Assembly: GCF_003057875.1 (NCBI RefSeq)
Contig: NZ_PYXZ01000005.1
Span: 32,689 to 96,688 of the forward strand
Direction of reading: 5' to 3'
DNA length: 64,000 bases
Source: Nocardioides currus
GTDB taxonomy: Bacteria; Actinomycetota; Actinomycetes; Propionibacteriales; Nocardioidaceae
The notes beneath the pieces were generated by a model. That model did not search any database and was not told the origin of the DNA. It saw nothing but the letters and a program-made list of their open reading frames with translations. Below are positions 35,769 through 43,722 of this stretch, one piece after another. Numbering within the stretch: position 1 is the stretch's first letter; the number at the start of each line of letters is the position of its first letter. Made by a program: the position numbers and the translations under genes.

Positions 35769-36197
35769 CTAGATGCCGGGGAATACCTCGTCGCTGAGCT
35801 CGGAGAACTTCTGCTCCTGCTCCTCCGAGTAGGTGTTCCAGGCCGTCGGGTCCCAGATCTCGATGCGGTTCATCGAGCCGATGACGACGACGTCCTTGGT
35901 GAGCGATGCGTACTCCCGCAGCGATCCGGGGATCGAGATGCGGCCCTGCTTGTCCGGCACCTCCTGGGAGGCCGCGGCGAACAACATGCGCACGTAGTCA
36001 CGCGCGCCCTTGTTGGTCACCGGAGCTGCCCTGAGCCGGTCGGTCATGCCTTCGAACTCCGCCATGGACCAGACCGTCAGGCAGCGCTCCTGACCTCTGG
36101 TCACCACGAGCCCTTCCGTCAGCTGGTCCCTGAACTTCGCCGGGAGGAAGAGGCGGCCCTTCTCGTCGAGCTTGGGCGTGTAGGTGCCGAAGAACAT
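35769..36197 (-). CDS. mraZ: transcriptional regulator MraZ
   Basis: MraZ is the AbrB-fold DNA-binding regulator at the head of the dcw cluster. The 142-residue protein has the two repeated MraZ modules: [23 protein letters not shown] at the start and [21 protein letters not shown] in the second half, each with the DxKGR/DKQGR loop that contacts DNA. The ATG at 36197 has GGAGG upstream. MraZ proteins form rings that bind short direct repeats spaced by 10 bp in their own promoter, and exactly such repeats lie at 36238–36273. Confidence 0.97.
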   Translation of the reverse strand: MFFGTYTPKLDEKGRLFLPAKFRDQLTEGLVVTRGQERCLTVWSMAEFEGMTDRLRAAPVTNKGARDYVRMLFAAASQEVPDKQGRISIPGSLREYASLTKDVVVIGSMNRIEIWDPTAWNTYSEEQEQKFSELSDEVFPGI

Positions 36198-36237
36198 CCG
36201 GCACCTCCCCCGCTCGATGAGGCAGATCGACCCTGTC

Positions 36238-36279
36238 CCCCACTTCGCACCACATTACTCCACATCGCTCCACCGTCAA
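36238..36279 (-). promoter_or_regulatory. mraZ/dcw promoter with four MraZ boxes
   Basis: On the minus strand GTGGAG (36273–36268), GTGGAG (36263–36258), GTGGTG (36253–36248) and GTGGGG (36243–36238) recur with an exact 10-bp period, the arrangement bound by MraZ rings. A TTGACG −35 (36279–36274) and TAATGT −10 (36257–36252), 16 bp apart, overlap the boxes. Bound MraZ would therefore block RNA polymerase, predicting autorepression of the whole dcw operon. Confidence 0.8.
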
Positions 36280-36580
36280 CCATCTTTCGCGTGTTTCGCC
36301 CTCCCTTCGTGCCGTTTTCCCGCCGTACGGCGCCCGGTGCCGAGCGGGCGGGATCGCGCCGTACGCCGCGTGCCGAGCGCGTCCTGGGCGTGGAGACGGC
36401 GACCGGCCGGGCTCGCGGGGCGCCCGGTGGAGGGAAGTGGAGGAGCCCGTGCCCATCGGTGGGGGAAAGTGGGGCGAAAGGTGGGGAAGGTGGCAGCGAT
36501 CCGGCCGGTATGTTGCGCAGGCGTCATACGGTTGGCGCATCACCCGCGCAGGCGGGACGGGACGAGGGAGTGGGCACCAC
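36280..36580 (+). promoter_or_regulatory. mraZ–moxR divergent region with a second GTGGRG cluster
   Basis: No gene was found in these 301 bp. On the plus strand GTGGAG occurs at 36427–36432 and 36437–36442 (10 bp apart), GTGGGG at 36459–36464 and 36469–36474 (10 bp apart) and at 36481–36486, then GTGGC at 36490–36494. These resemble the MraZ boxes of the mraZ promoter but point towards moxR. TATGTT at 36509–36514 is a candidate −10. Short GCCGTACG-type repeats lie near 36320–36370. Confidence 0.55.
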
Positions 36581-37570
36581 GTGAGTACGTCGTTCGCAGG
36601 CCAGATGGATCGAGGCGCCGACCTGGACACCCTGGCGCGGGTCGTCGGGCAGGTCAGGTCCAACATCGAGCGCGTCATCGAGGGCAAGCCCGACGTCGTC
36701 TCCGCGGCTCTCGTCGTGCTGCTGGCCGAGGGTCACCTGCTGATCGAGGACGTGCCCGGCGTCGGCAAGACGCAGCTGGCCAAGGCGCTCGCCCGCAGCA
36801 TCGACTCGACGGTGCGGCGCATCCAGTTCACCCCCGACCTGCTGCCCTCCGACGTCACCGGGGTCTCGGTGTTCAACCAGGACAGCCGCGAGTTCGAGTT
36901 CCGCCCCGGTGGCGTGTTCGCCAACATCGTGGTCGGCGACGAGATCAACCGCGCCTCCCCCAAGACGCAGTCGGCGCTGCTCGAGTGCATGGAGGAGCGT
37001 CAGGTCACCGTCGACAACATGACCTACATGCTCGAGAAGCCGTTCATGGTGATCGCGACCCAGAACCCGATCGAGATGGAGGGCACCTACGCCCTGCCCG
37101 AGGCGCAGCGCGACCGGTTCATGGCGCGCGTGTCCATCGGCTACCCCGTCGAGGCGGCCGAGATCGCCATGCTCGACTCGCACACCACCCTCAACCCGCT
37201 CGACGACCTCGAGCCGGTCACCAACGCCGGCGAGATCCGCAAGCTGACCGAGATCGTCGGCCACGTCCACGTCTCCCCGGCCGTCCAGCGCTACGCCGTG
37301 GCACTGACCACCGCCACCCGCAGCTCGACCGAGCTCCACCTCGGGGCCTCGCCCCGCGCCACCCTGCACCTCGTGCGCGCGGCGAAGGCCGTCGCCGCGA
37401 TGAGCAGCCGGGACTACGTCCTGCCCGACGACGTGCACGGGCTCGCCCGCCCCGTGCTCGCCCACCGCCTGCTGCCCAGCGTCGAGGCCGCGATGAGCGG
37501 CCGCGCGGCCACCACGATCCTCGACGGCATCGTCGCCGGGGTGCCGGTCCCCGAAGCCGGCCGTGCGTGA
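36581..37570 (+). CDS. MoxR family AAA+ ATPase
   Basis: MoxR ATPases act as chaperone-like factors, often with DUF58 and transglutaminase partners as here. The 329-residue protein has Walker A in LIEDVPGVGKTQLAKAL (GVGKT at 60–64), Walker B in NIVVGDEINRASPKTQSALL and sensor-1 in FMVIATQNPIEMEGTYALPEAQ. A C-terminal helical domain carries GASPRATLHLVRAAKA. The GTG at 36581 is chosen because the upstream in-frame extension is promoter-like. The ATG at 36605 is an alternative. It overlaps the DUF58 gene by 8 bp. Confidence 0.95.
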   Translation: MSTSFAGQMDRGADLDTLARVVGQVRSNIERVIEGKPDVVSAALVVLLAEGHLLIEDVPGVGKTQLAKALARSIDSTVRRIQFTPDLLPSDVTGVSVFNQDSREFEFRPGGVFANIVVGDEINRASPKTQSALLECMEERQVTVDNMTYMLEKPFMVIATQNPIEMEGTYALPEAQRDRFMARVSIGYPVEAAEIAMLDSHTTLNPLDDLEPVTNAGEIRKLTEIVGHVHVSPAVQRYAVALTTATRSSTELHLGASPRATLHLVRAAKAVAAMSSRDYVLPDDVHGLARPVLAHRLLPSVEAAMSGRAATTILDGIVAGVPVPEAGRA

Positions 37571-38819
37571 GGCGCTCGCCGGCCTGACCGTCCGCGGACG
37601 GGTCTTCCTGGCTGCCGGCGTGACGACGATCGTCTGCGCGGTCATCGTCGGCCAGACGCCGCTCGTCCGCGTCGGCGTGCTGGTCGCCGCGCTCCCCCTG
37701 CTGGCCGCGCTCTGGATCGGGCGCTCGCGCTACCGGCTCGCCCTGACCCGCACCGTGTCGCCCCAGCTCGTGGCGGCCGGGCAGACCGCCAAGGTCGAGC
37801 TGACGCTGACCAACGAGGCCCGCACGCCCACCGGTGTCCTCCTCCTCGAGGACCACCTGCCCTACGTCCTCGGCACCCGCCCGCGCTTCGTCCTCGAGGG
37901 CATCGGGCACGGCTGGCGCCGGCACGTGACCTACCAGGTGCGCTCGGACGTGCGCGGGCAGTTCGAGATCGGACCGATGTCGGTGCGCGTCACCGACCCG
38001 TTCGGCCTGATCGAGCTGGGCCGCGCGTTCCACACGACCGCTCCCCTCACCGTCACCCCGCGGACCGTGGCCCTGCCCGGGATCCCGCTCGGCGGTGCCT
38101 GGACCGGCTCCGGCGACAACCGGCCGCGGGCGTTCGCCATCGGCAGCGCCGAGGACGTCACCGTCCGGGAGTATCGCCGCGGCGACGACCTGCGGCGCGT
38201 CCACTGGCGCAGCTCGGCGCGGGTCGGCGAGCTGATGGTGCGGCGCGAGGAGCAGCCCTGGCAGTCACGGGCCACCGTCTTCCTCGACAACCGGCTGATC
38301 TCGCACCGCGGCCAGGGGATCGCGTCCTCGCTCGAGGCGGCCGTCTCGGCCGCTGCGTCGGTCGCCGTGCACCTCAGCCAGCGCGGCTACGCCGTGCGGC
38401 TGGTCACCGCGTCCGGCGAGGACCCCGGCACCGTGTGGCACTCGCGCTCGGCCTCGGTCAACACCGCACCACTGCTCGAGGCGCTGGCCGTCGTGCAGAT
38501 GGAGAACTCACCGCACCTCGACACCGCCTGGCTGGCCGAGTCCGGCCACGGCGGCCTGCTGATCGCGGTGCTCGGCGGGATCGGCGACGGCGACGGCCGG
38601 TTCCTCAACCGGCTCCAGCACCACGCCGCGACCTCGGCGGTCATCGTCCTCGACGTCGACGCGTGGGCGCCCCACCTCGCCCCCTCGGGCACCGGCGCGA
38701 CGTCGGCCGCACTGGCCAGCACCGGCTGGCGTGCGGTGACCCTGCGACCGCGTGACCACCTCGAGGTGGTGTGGCAGGAGCTCGGTCGCCTCGCCAACCG
38801 GCAGAAGGTCGACTCATGA
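37563..38819 (+). CDS. DUF58 domain protein
   Basis: This 418-residue protein has two N-terminal membrane helices (about 12–32 and 35–50), a β-rich extracytoplasmic section (RTVSPQLVAAGQTAKVELTLTN and on) and the DUF58 von Willebrand-like core: VREYRRGDDLRRVHWRSSARVGELMVRRE, the family hallmark, followed by a Rossmann-like half. DUF58 proteins partner with MoxR ATPases, with suggested roles in cell-envelope assembly or stress. It starts inside the end of moxR and its stop overlaps the transglutaminase ATG, so the three genes are coupled. Confidence 0.93.
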   Translation: MREALAGLTVRGRVFLAAGVTTIVCAVIVGQTPLVRVGVLVAALPLLAALWIGRSRYRLALTRTVSPQLVAAGQTAKVELTLTNEARTPTGVLLLEDHLPYVLGTRPRFVLEGIGHGWRRHVTYQVRSDVRGQFEIGPMSVRVTDPFGLIELGRAFHTTAPLTVTPRTVALPGIPLGGAWTGSGDNRPRAFAIGSAEDVTVREYRRGDDLRRVHWRSSARVGELMVRREEQPWQSRATVFLDNRLISHRGQGIASSLEAAVSAAASVAVHLSQRGYAVRLVTASGEDPGTVWHSRSASVNTAPLLEALAVVQMENSPHLDTAWLAESGHGGLLIAVLGGIGDGDGRFLNRLQHHAATSAVIVLDVDAWAPHLAPSGTGATSAALASTGWRAVTLRPRDHLEVVWQELGRLANRQKVDS

Positions 38820-41200
38820 ACCGGACACCCGTGGGCGGCACCCGCGCGCCCCTCGCCTTCACCGTCGGCCTGGCGGCCGTCGCGGCTGCGACCACCTGGG
38901 TCACGCTGCTGTCGTGGCGCACCTTCGTCGCCGAGGCCGCCCCCGTCACCATCCCCCTGTTCTTCATCGGCGCCCTGCTCGCCGCCATCGGCGGAGCCGG
39001 GCGCTGGCTGCGGCTCCCCCTCGCGGTGCCGCTCGCGGTGCAGGTCGTCGTCGGGGCCGCGTGCGTGCTCGGCGCCGTCACCGGGTCGATCATCCCGACC
39101 CCCGCGACCATCACCGACTTCCTCACCTCCTACGGCGACGCGATCACCTCGGCGCAGGCCTACCTCGCTCCCATCCCCTCGAACGCCCCGCCGATCACGC
39201 CGATCCTGCTCAGCGCCGGCGTCGGGACCTTCATCGCCGTCGACCTGCTGGCCGGTGCCCTGCGCCGGATCCCGCTGGCCGGGCTGCTGCTCCTCGCGGT
39301 CTACAGCGTCCCGGTCTCGATCACCGGCAACGGCGTCTCCTGGCTGACGTTCATCGCCATGGCGGTCGGCTTCCTGAGCCTGCTCTACCTCGTCCACGCC
39401 GAGCAGGTCGCGCGCTGGGGTCGGGGCATGGGCAGCCAGCCCGGGCGCGACGGGGAGGACGACCCAGCGGCCTTCGGCGTGCGGACGGGCGCCGTACGCG
39501 GCTCGGCGCTGGCCATCGGCACCACCGCGACCACCCTCGCGCTCGCCCTCCCGCTGCTGGTGCCGACCCTCAACGTCACCCTCTTCGAGGGCAGCGGCCC
39601 GGGCACGCGGCAGATCGAGGTGGCCGACCCGATGGTAGACCTGCGGCGCGACCTCAACCGGGGCGTCGACGTCCCGCTGATGTGGGTCACCACCTCGCAG
39701 AAGAACCCCTCCTACTTCCGGCTCGCGACGCTGACACGCTTCAACGGCGACACGTGGACGCCGGGCGATCGGGACATCCCCGAGACCCAGGTGGCGCGCG
39801 GCGAGATGCCCGCGCTGACCGGGGTCGCGTCGGCCACGGCCCGCAAGGAGACGCAGTACCACGTGCGGATCGCCGACGACTTCCGCTCGGAGTGGCTGCC
39901 CACGACGCCGCAGGTCTCCTCGATGTCGGTGATCGGCGACTGGCGCTACGACACCTCGACGATGGACTTCATGAGCATCGACGAGGACGTCACGACGGCC
40001 GGGATGACCTACCAGTTCACCGGCGTCCAGGTCGATCCGGACCCGGCGCTGATGGACACCGCCGTCTCCGGCGCCGCCTCGGTGCGCTCGGCCTACCTCG
40101 AGGTGCCGACCAACGTCTCCAGCGAGATCCGCAGCCTGGCAGCGTCCGTGACCGGCGGCGAGTCGACCCGCTTCCGCAAGGCCCGCGCGCTCCAGCAGTG
40201 GTTCCGCGAGGACGGCGGCTTCGAGTACAGCACCGCCGCCCTCGACGGCAACGACCAGGGCGACCTCAGCTCGTTCCTCGACGAGTCGGGGCGAGTCGGC
40301 TACTGCGAGCAGTTCGCCGCGGCCATGGCGATCATGGCGCGGATCATCGGGATCCCGGCCCGCGTGGCCGTCGGCTTCCTCAACTCCAAGGCGGCCGGAC
40401 CCAACCAGTGGGAGTTCTCCGCCCACGACCTGCACGCCTGGCCCGAGCTCTTCTTCCCCGGCGCCGGCTGGGTTCGCTTCGAGCCCACGCCGTCCGACCG
40501 CGCCGGCAGCGTGCCGGACTACACCAGCGTCGACCTCGCGCCCGAGGCCTCCGAGACGCCGTCGCCGAGCGCGAGCAGGTCGACCGAGCTCCTGCCCACC
40601 CGCGGCGCGACCCCGGACGCGGGCACCGCGACCGACGACGGGTCGGGCTTCCGCTGGGTCACGGTGGTGCTGGTGGCGCTGGGCGTCCTGCTCCTCGCCG
40701 CGCTGGTGCTCCTCCCCTCGTTCGTACGTCGCCAACGCCGCGACCGCCGCCTGCTGGGCGGCATCGAGGAGCTGTGGGCGGAGCTGCGCGACCATGCGGT
40801 CGACCTCGGCCTCGGCTGGCCGCACGGCCGCTCGCCCCGCGCCACCGGAGCGTGGCTGTCCGACCGGTTCGGAGCGACGGACGACCCGGACGCCGCGACC
40901 GCCGAACGACCCCGTCGCGGACCGGAGCAGAACCCCGACGCCGTGCGCGCCATGGACCGGCTGGTCGAGCAGGTCGAGCGGGCGCGCTACTCCCGCTCCG
41001 GCGCCTCGGTCGACACCGAGCAGGCGATGCGCGACGTGCTGGCGATCGAGGCCGCGCTCGACCACGGGGTCGGTCCCCGGGTGCGGCGCCGGGCGAGCTG
41101 GCTGCCGAGGTCGTTGCGGCCGGCGGCGTACGTCCCCGCGGCCGAGGTGGTCACCCGCTCGAGCGACGCCGTGGAGACCAGCGACTCGGTCCGGGGCTGA
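38816..41200 (+). CDS. membrane transglutaminase-like protein (TgpA/DUF3488 type)
   Basis: The 794-residue protein starts with about six membrane helices in the first ~200 residues. A large extracytoplasmic part holds a transglutaminase core, with nucleophile Cys497 in GRVGYCEQFAAAMAIMARI, His540 in HDLHAWPELFF, and the acidic position in GWVRFEPTPSD. One more helix (about 618–642) and a cytosolic tail follow. The catalytic set is complete. The substrate is unknown, and protein cross-linking or peptide cleavage at the envelope is plausible. ATGA overlap with the DUF58 gene makes a moxR–DUF58–tgpA operon. Confidence 0.92.
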   Translation: MNRTPVGGTRAPLAFTVGLAAVAAATTWVTLLSWRTFVAEAAPVTIPLFFIGALLAAIGGAGRWLRLPLAVPLAVQVVVGAACVLGAVTGSIIPTPATITDFLTSYGDAITSAQAYLAPIPSNAPPITPILLSAGVGTFIAVDLLAGALRRIPLAGLLLLAVYSVPVSITGNGVSWLTFIAMAVGFLSLLYLVHAEQVARWGRGMGSQPGRDGEDDPAAFGVRTGAVRGSALAIGTTATTLALALPLLVPTLNVTLFEGSGPGTRQIEVADPMVDLRRDLNRGVDVPLMWVTTSQKNPSYFRLATLTRFNGDTWTPGDRDIPETQVARGEMPALTGVASATARKETQYHVRIADDFRSEWLPTTPQVSSMSVIGDWRYDTSTMDFMSIDEDVTTAGMTYQFTGVQVDPDPALMDTAVSGAASVRSAYLEVPTNVSSEIRSLAASVTGGESTRFRKARALQQWFREDGGFEYSTAALDGNDQGDLSSFLDESGRVGYCEQFAAAMAIMARIIGIPARVAVGFLNSKAAGPNQWEFSAHDLHAWPELFFPGAGWVRFEPTPSDRAGSVPDYTSVDLAPEASETPSPSASRSTELLPTRGATPDAGTATDDGSGFRWVTVVLVALGVLLLAALVLLPSFVRRQRRDRRLLGGIEELWAELRDHAVDLGLGWPHGRSPRATGAWLSDRFGATDDPDAATAERPRRGPEQNPDAVRAMDRLVEQVERARYSRSGASVDTEQAMRDVLAIEAALDHGVGPRVRRRASWLPRSLRPAAYVPAAEVVTRSSDAVETSDSVRG

Positions 41201-41213
41201 GCCCCGGACGTCG

Positions 41214-41245
41214 TACGCCCCGTGACCGATCGGTCACGGGGCGTA
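41214..41245. terminator. 32-bp perfect palindrome, probable bidirectional terminator
   Basis: The two 16-bp halves starting at 41214 are exact reverse complements, 13 bp after the transglutaminase stop and 18 bp before the end of the convergent DUF3040 gene. It can form a long GC-rich hairpin on either strand. No long T-run follows, which is usual for actinobacterial terminators. Confidence 0.75.
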
Positions 41246-41263
41246 TGACGTTGCTGACGAGCG

Positions 41264-41707
41264 TCAGAAGCCTTGGTCGCGGCGGTGGCGCCAGCGCTCC
41301 TCCATCCGCTCCATGAAGGAGCCGGAGGAGCCGGTGGACCGCGAGCGGCGCAGCGAGCGACCCTTGGGACGCTGGCCGCGACCGCCGTCGACGACGCCGA
41401 AGCCCTCGTGGCGGGTCTCGCGGGGCTGGTGCAGGACGGCCGGGCTGCGCAGGGCGGTCACCCCGATGGTGGCCGCGCTCAGCATGACCACGAAGCCGAC
41501 GATGCCGATGATCGGCTCACTGGTCAGGACGCCCGCGGTGAGGACAGCGATGCCGACGGCGAAGACGACCCCGGCGATGATCGCGCGACGGCGAGCGGCC
41601 CGCTGCATCGTGGTGCCACGCAGCGTCGAAGCCAGCTTGGGGTCCTCCTCGACGAGGGCACGCTCCATCTGCTCGAGCAGTCGAAGTTCTTCCTCGGACA
41701 GGGGCAC
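41264..41707 (-). CDS. DUF3040 membrane protein
   Basis: The 147-residue protein opens with MPLSEEELRLLEQMERALVE, the DUF3040 hallmark. Two adjacent membrane helices follow (about 39–58 and 61–82), then a basic, Arg/Ser/Gly-rich cytosolic tail. The family is restricted to actinobacteria, usually located near dinB or the dcw cluster, and has no known function. The GTG at 41707 lies 6 nt after TAGACT, so the mRNA is probably leaderless. Confidence 0.9.
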   Translation of the reverse strand: MPLSEEELRLLEQMERALVEEDPKLASTLRGTTMQRAARRRAIIAGVVFAVGIAVLTAGVLTSEPIIGIVGFVVMLSAATIGVTALRSPAVLHQPRETRHEGFGVVDGGRGQRPKGRSLRRSRSTGSSGSFMERMEERWRHRRDQGF

Positions 41708-41719
41708 GTGGCAAGTCTA
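41708..41719 (-). promoter_or_regulatory. leaderless −10 (TAGACT) of the DUF3040 gene
   Basis: TAGACT, then TGCCAC (6 nt), then the GTG at 41707, with no ribosome-binding sequence. Confidence 0.6.
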
Positions 41720-41766
41720 GGCACGGGTTGGGCAGGTGAGGTAGCGGCTTGGGAAAATTCTCCTCG

Positions 41767-42957
41767 TCAGCTGTTGCGCAGGAGGCTGGCGGGTCGGACC
41801 GCGGCCGCCCCGAAGCGACGGGTGGCCCGGTCGACGGCCCGATCGGCGTCGGCCCATCCGTGCTCCGGCTCACCCAGCACGAGCTGGCGGTGCACGCTCG
41901 TCCGGGCCACCAGACCCTCGACGCGCACCCCCACCAGCCGCAGCCGCGCGCGTTGGAGACCGAGGGCGTCGTAGAGCCGCACGGCCATGCGGAACACCTC
42001 GACCGTCACGTCCGTCGCCTCGGGCAGCGTGCGCGAGCGGGTGATGGTCGTGAAGTCGGCGAAGCGGATCTTGATGGTCACCGTCCGACCGGCCACCCCG
42101 GCCGTGCGCATGCGACCGGTGACGCGGTGCGAGAGCCGCAGCAGCTCGCGCACGATCACCTCACGGTCGTCGGTGTCGCGGGAGAAGGTCTCGTCGGCGC
42201 CCATCGACCGCTCCGGCTCCAGCGGGCCCGCCTTCGCGGTGATCGCCCGCCGGTCGGTGCCCCAGGCGAGCTCGTGCAGGTGGGCGCCGAGGTGGTGGCC
42301 GACCGCGCGCTGGAGCGTGCGGACCGGCGTGTGGGCCACGTCGCCGACCGTGACCAGGCCGATGCGGTGCAGCATCGCCTGGGTCTTCTCCCCCACGCCC
42401 CAGAGCTCGCCGACGTCGAGCGGGTGCAGGAACGCCGTCACCCGGGCGGGCGGCACCACGACCACCCCGTCGGGCTTGGCGCGGCGGCTGGCGAGCTTGG
42501 CGACCGACACCGAGGCGGCCACACCGACCGAGCAGGTGATGCCCTGCTCGTCGTGCACCACCGCGCGCACCTGCTCGGCGATCTCGGCCGGTGAGCCGAG
42601 CCGGCGGGTCGAGCCGCGTACGTCGAGGAAGGCCTCGTCCATCGACACCACCTCGACCAGCGGGGTGACGCGGCGGAAGTTCTCGAGCACCGAGCGCGAG
42701 ACCGACGCGAACACCTCGAAGTCGGGGGCGATCACCACGGCCGTCGGGCACAGCCGTCTGGCCCGCGTCATCGGCAACGCCGACCGGACGCCGTACGACC
42801 GGGCGAGGTAGTTGGCCGAGAGCACGACCCCGCGGCTGCCCCCGCCCACGATGACCGGGACGCCGGCGAGGTCGGGTCGCTCGCGGGTCGCGACGGAGGC
42901 GTAGAAGGCGTCCATGTCGACGTGCAGGATCGGGGCGGTCCAGGAGGGGTCAGCCAT
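41767..42957 (-). CDS. dinB: DNA polymerase IV (DinB, Y family)
   Basis: This 396-residue translesion polymerase has the catalytic residues in ILHVDMDAFYASVATRERPDL and EVVSMDEAFLDVRGS. It also has GVAASVSVAKLASRRAKPDG, a helix-hairpin-helix thumb (LWGVGEKTQAMLHRIGLVTVGD) and a little-finger domain. It is a full polymerase, not an ImuB-type inactive relative, because both acidic motifs are intact. The ATG at 42957 lies 20 bp after the methyltransferase gene. No LexA-like site was found directly upstream. It lies 0.8 kb downstream of dnaE2 on the same strand. Confidence 0.95.
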   Translation of the reverse strand: MADPSWTAPILHVDMDAFYASVATRERPDLAGVPVIVGGGSRGVVLSANYLARSYGVRSALPMTRARRLCPTAVVIAPDFEVFASVSRSVLENFRRVTPLVEVVSMDEAFLDVRGSTRRLGSPAEIAEQVRAVVHDEQGITCSVGVAASVSVAKLASRRAKPDGVVVVPPARVTAFLHPLDVGELWGVGEKTQAMLHRIGLVTVGDVAHTPVRTLQRAVGHHLGAHLHELAWGTDRRAITAKAGPLEPERSMGADETFSRDTDDREVIVRELLRLSHRVTGRMRTAGVAGRTVTIKIRFADFTTITRSRTLPEATDVTVEVFRMAVRLYDALGLQRARLRLVGVRVEGLVARTSVHRQLVLGEPEHGWADADRAVDRATRRFGAAAVRPASLLRNS

Positions 42958-42977
42958 CGCCGCCCCCGCGGCCCCGC

Positions 42978-43703
42978 TCAGCGGCGGGCGAGGACGTGCA
43001 GCTGCGTGGCGAGGGGGAGGTACTCCGGCCGCGTCGACACCGCGGTCTCGAGCTCGACCAGCGCGGCGGTGGCGCCGGGCTCGAGCTCGAGCAGCGAGCC
43101 GGGCACGAGGTCGGCGAACACCCGGACGCCGTGGACCGACACGGTGGACAGGCCGGCGCCGTCGAGCATCGGGGCGAGCTCGTCGGCGGTGAAGCGCTGT
43201 CCGCCGCGTGCGCTCGCACGGGGGTCGTCGAGCAGGTCGCGGGCGGCCTGGAAGTGACCGGCCATCGCACGGGCCACGACCGCGGCGTGCCGCTGGGCGA
43301 CGAGCAGGCTGAGGTGGCCGCCGGGGCGCAGGACCGAGGCGATGCTCGCGAGCGCGTCGGTCGGCTCGTCGACCACGTCGAGCACGCCGTGGCACAGCAC
43401 CAGGTCGACGGCGTCGGCCTCGACGAGCGTGCCCAGGTCGGAGAGGTCGCCCTGCTGTCCGGTGACCCGGTCGGCGACGTCGGACTCGCGGGCACGGCGG
43501 TCGAGCGCGGCGAGCGCGTCGGGGCTGGGGTCGATGACCTCGACCCGGTGCCCGAGCTGGGCGAGGGGCACCGCGAAGCCGCCCGTGCCGCCGCCGATGT
43601 CGACGATGCGGGCCGGGGCGGCGTCGGTCCCGGCCAGCAGCTCCTGCACCGCGGCCCACACCACGCCGGTGCGCACGGACTGGCGGCGCTCGCTGGCTGA
43701 CAT
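42978..43703 (-). CDS. SAM-dependent methyltransferase (class I)
   Basis: The 241-residue protein is a class I methyltransferase: motif I is ARIVDIGGGTGGFAVPLAQLG, the acidic loop is VEVIDPSPDAL, and motif IV/post-I is DAVDLVLCHGVLDVVDEP. The CHGVLD motif with a short insert resembles CmoM/SmtA-like tRNA-uridine carboxymethyl methyltransferases, but the substrate is not certain. The ATG at 43703 lies 7 nt after TAGGGT, indicating a leaderless transcript that could extend into dinB. Confidence 0.87.
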   Translation of the reverse strand: MSASERRQSVRTGVVWAAVQELLAGTDAAPARIVDIGGGTGGFAVPLAQLGHRVEVIDPSPDALAALDRRARESDVADRVTGQQGDLSDLGTLVEADAVDLVLCHGVLDVVDEPTDALASIASVLRPGGHLSLLVAQRHAAVVARAMAGHFQAARDLLDDPRASARGGQRFTADELAPMLDGAGLSTVSVHGVRVFADLVPGSLLELEPGATAALVELETAVSTRPEYLPLATQLHVLARR

Positions 43704-43716
43704 GGGGCCAACCCTA
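43704..43716 (-). promoter_or_regulatory. leaderless −10 (TAGGGT) of the methyltransferase gene
   Basis: TAGGGT, then TGGCCCC (7 nt), then the ATG at 43703. It lies 7 bp beyond the dnaE2 stop, so methyltransferase and dinB can be expressed apart from the SOS operon. Confidence 0.6.
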
Positions 43717-43722
43717 GTGGCC

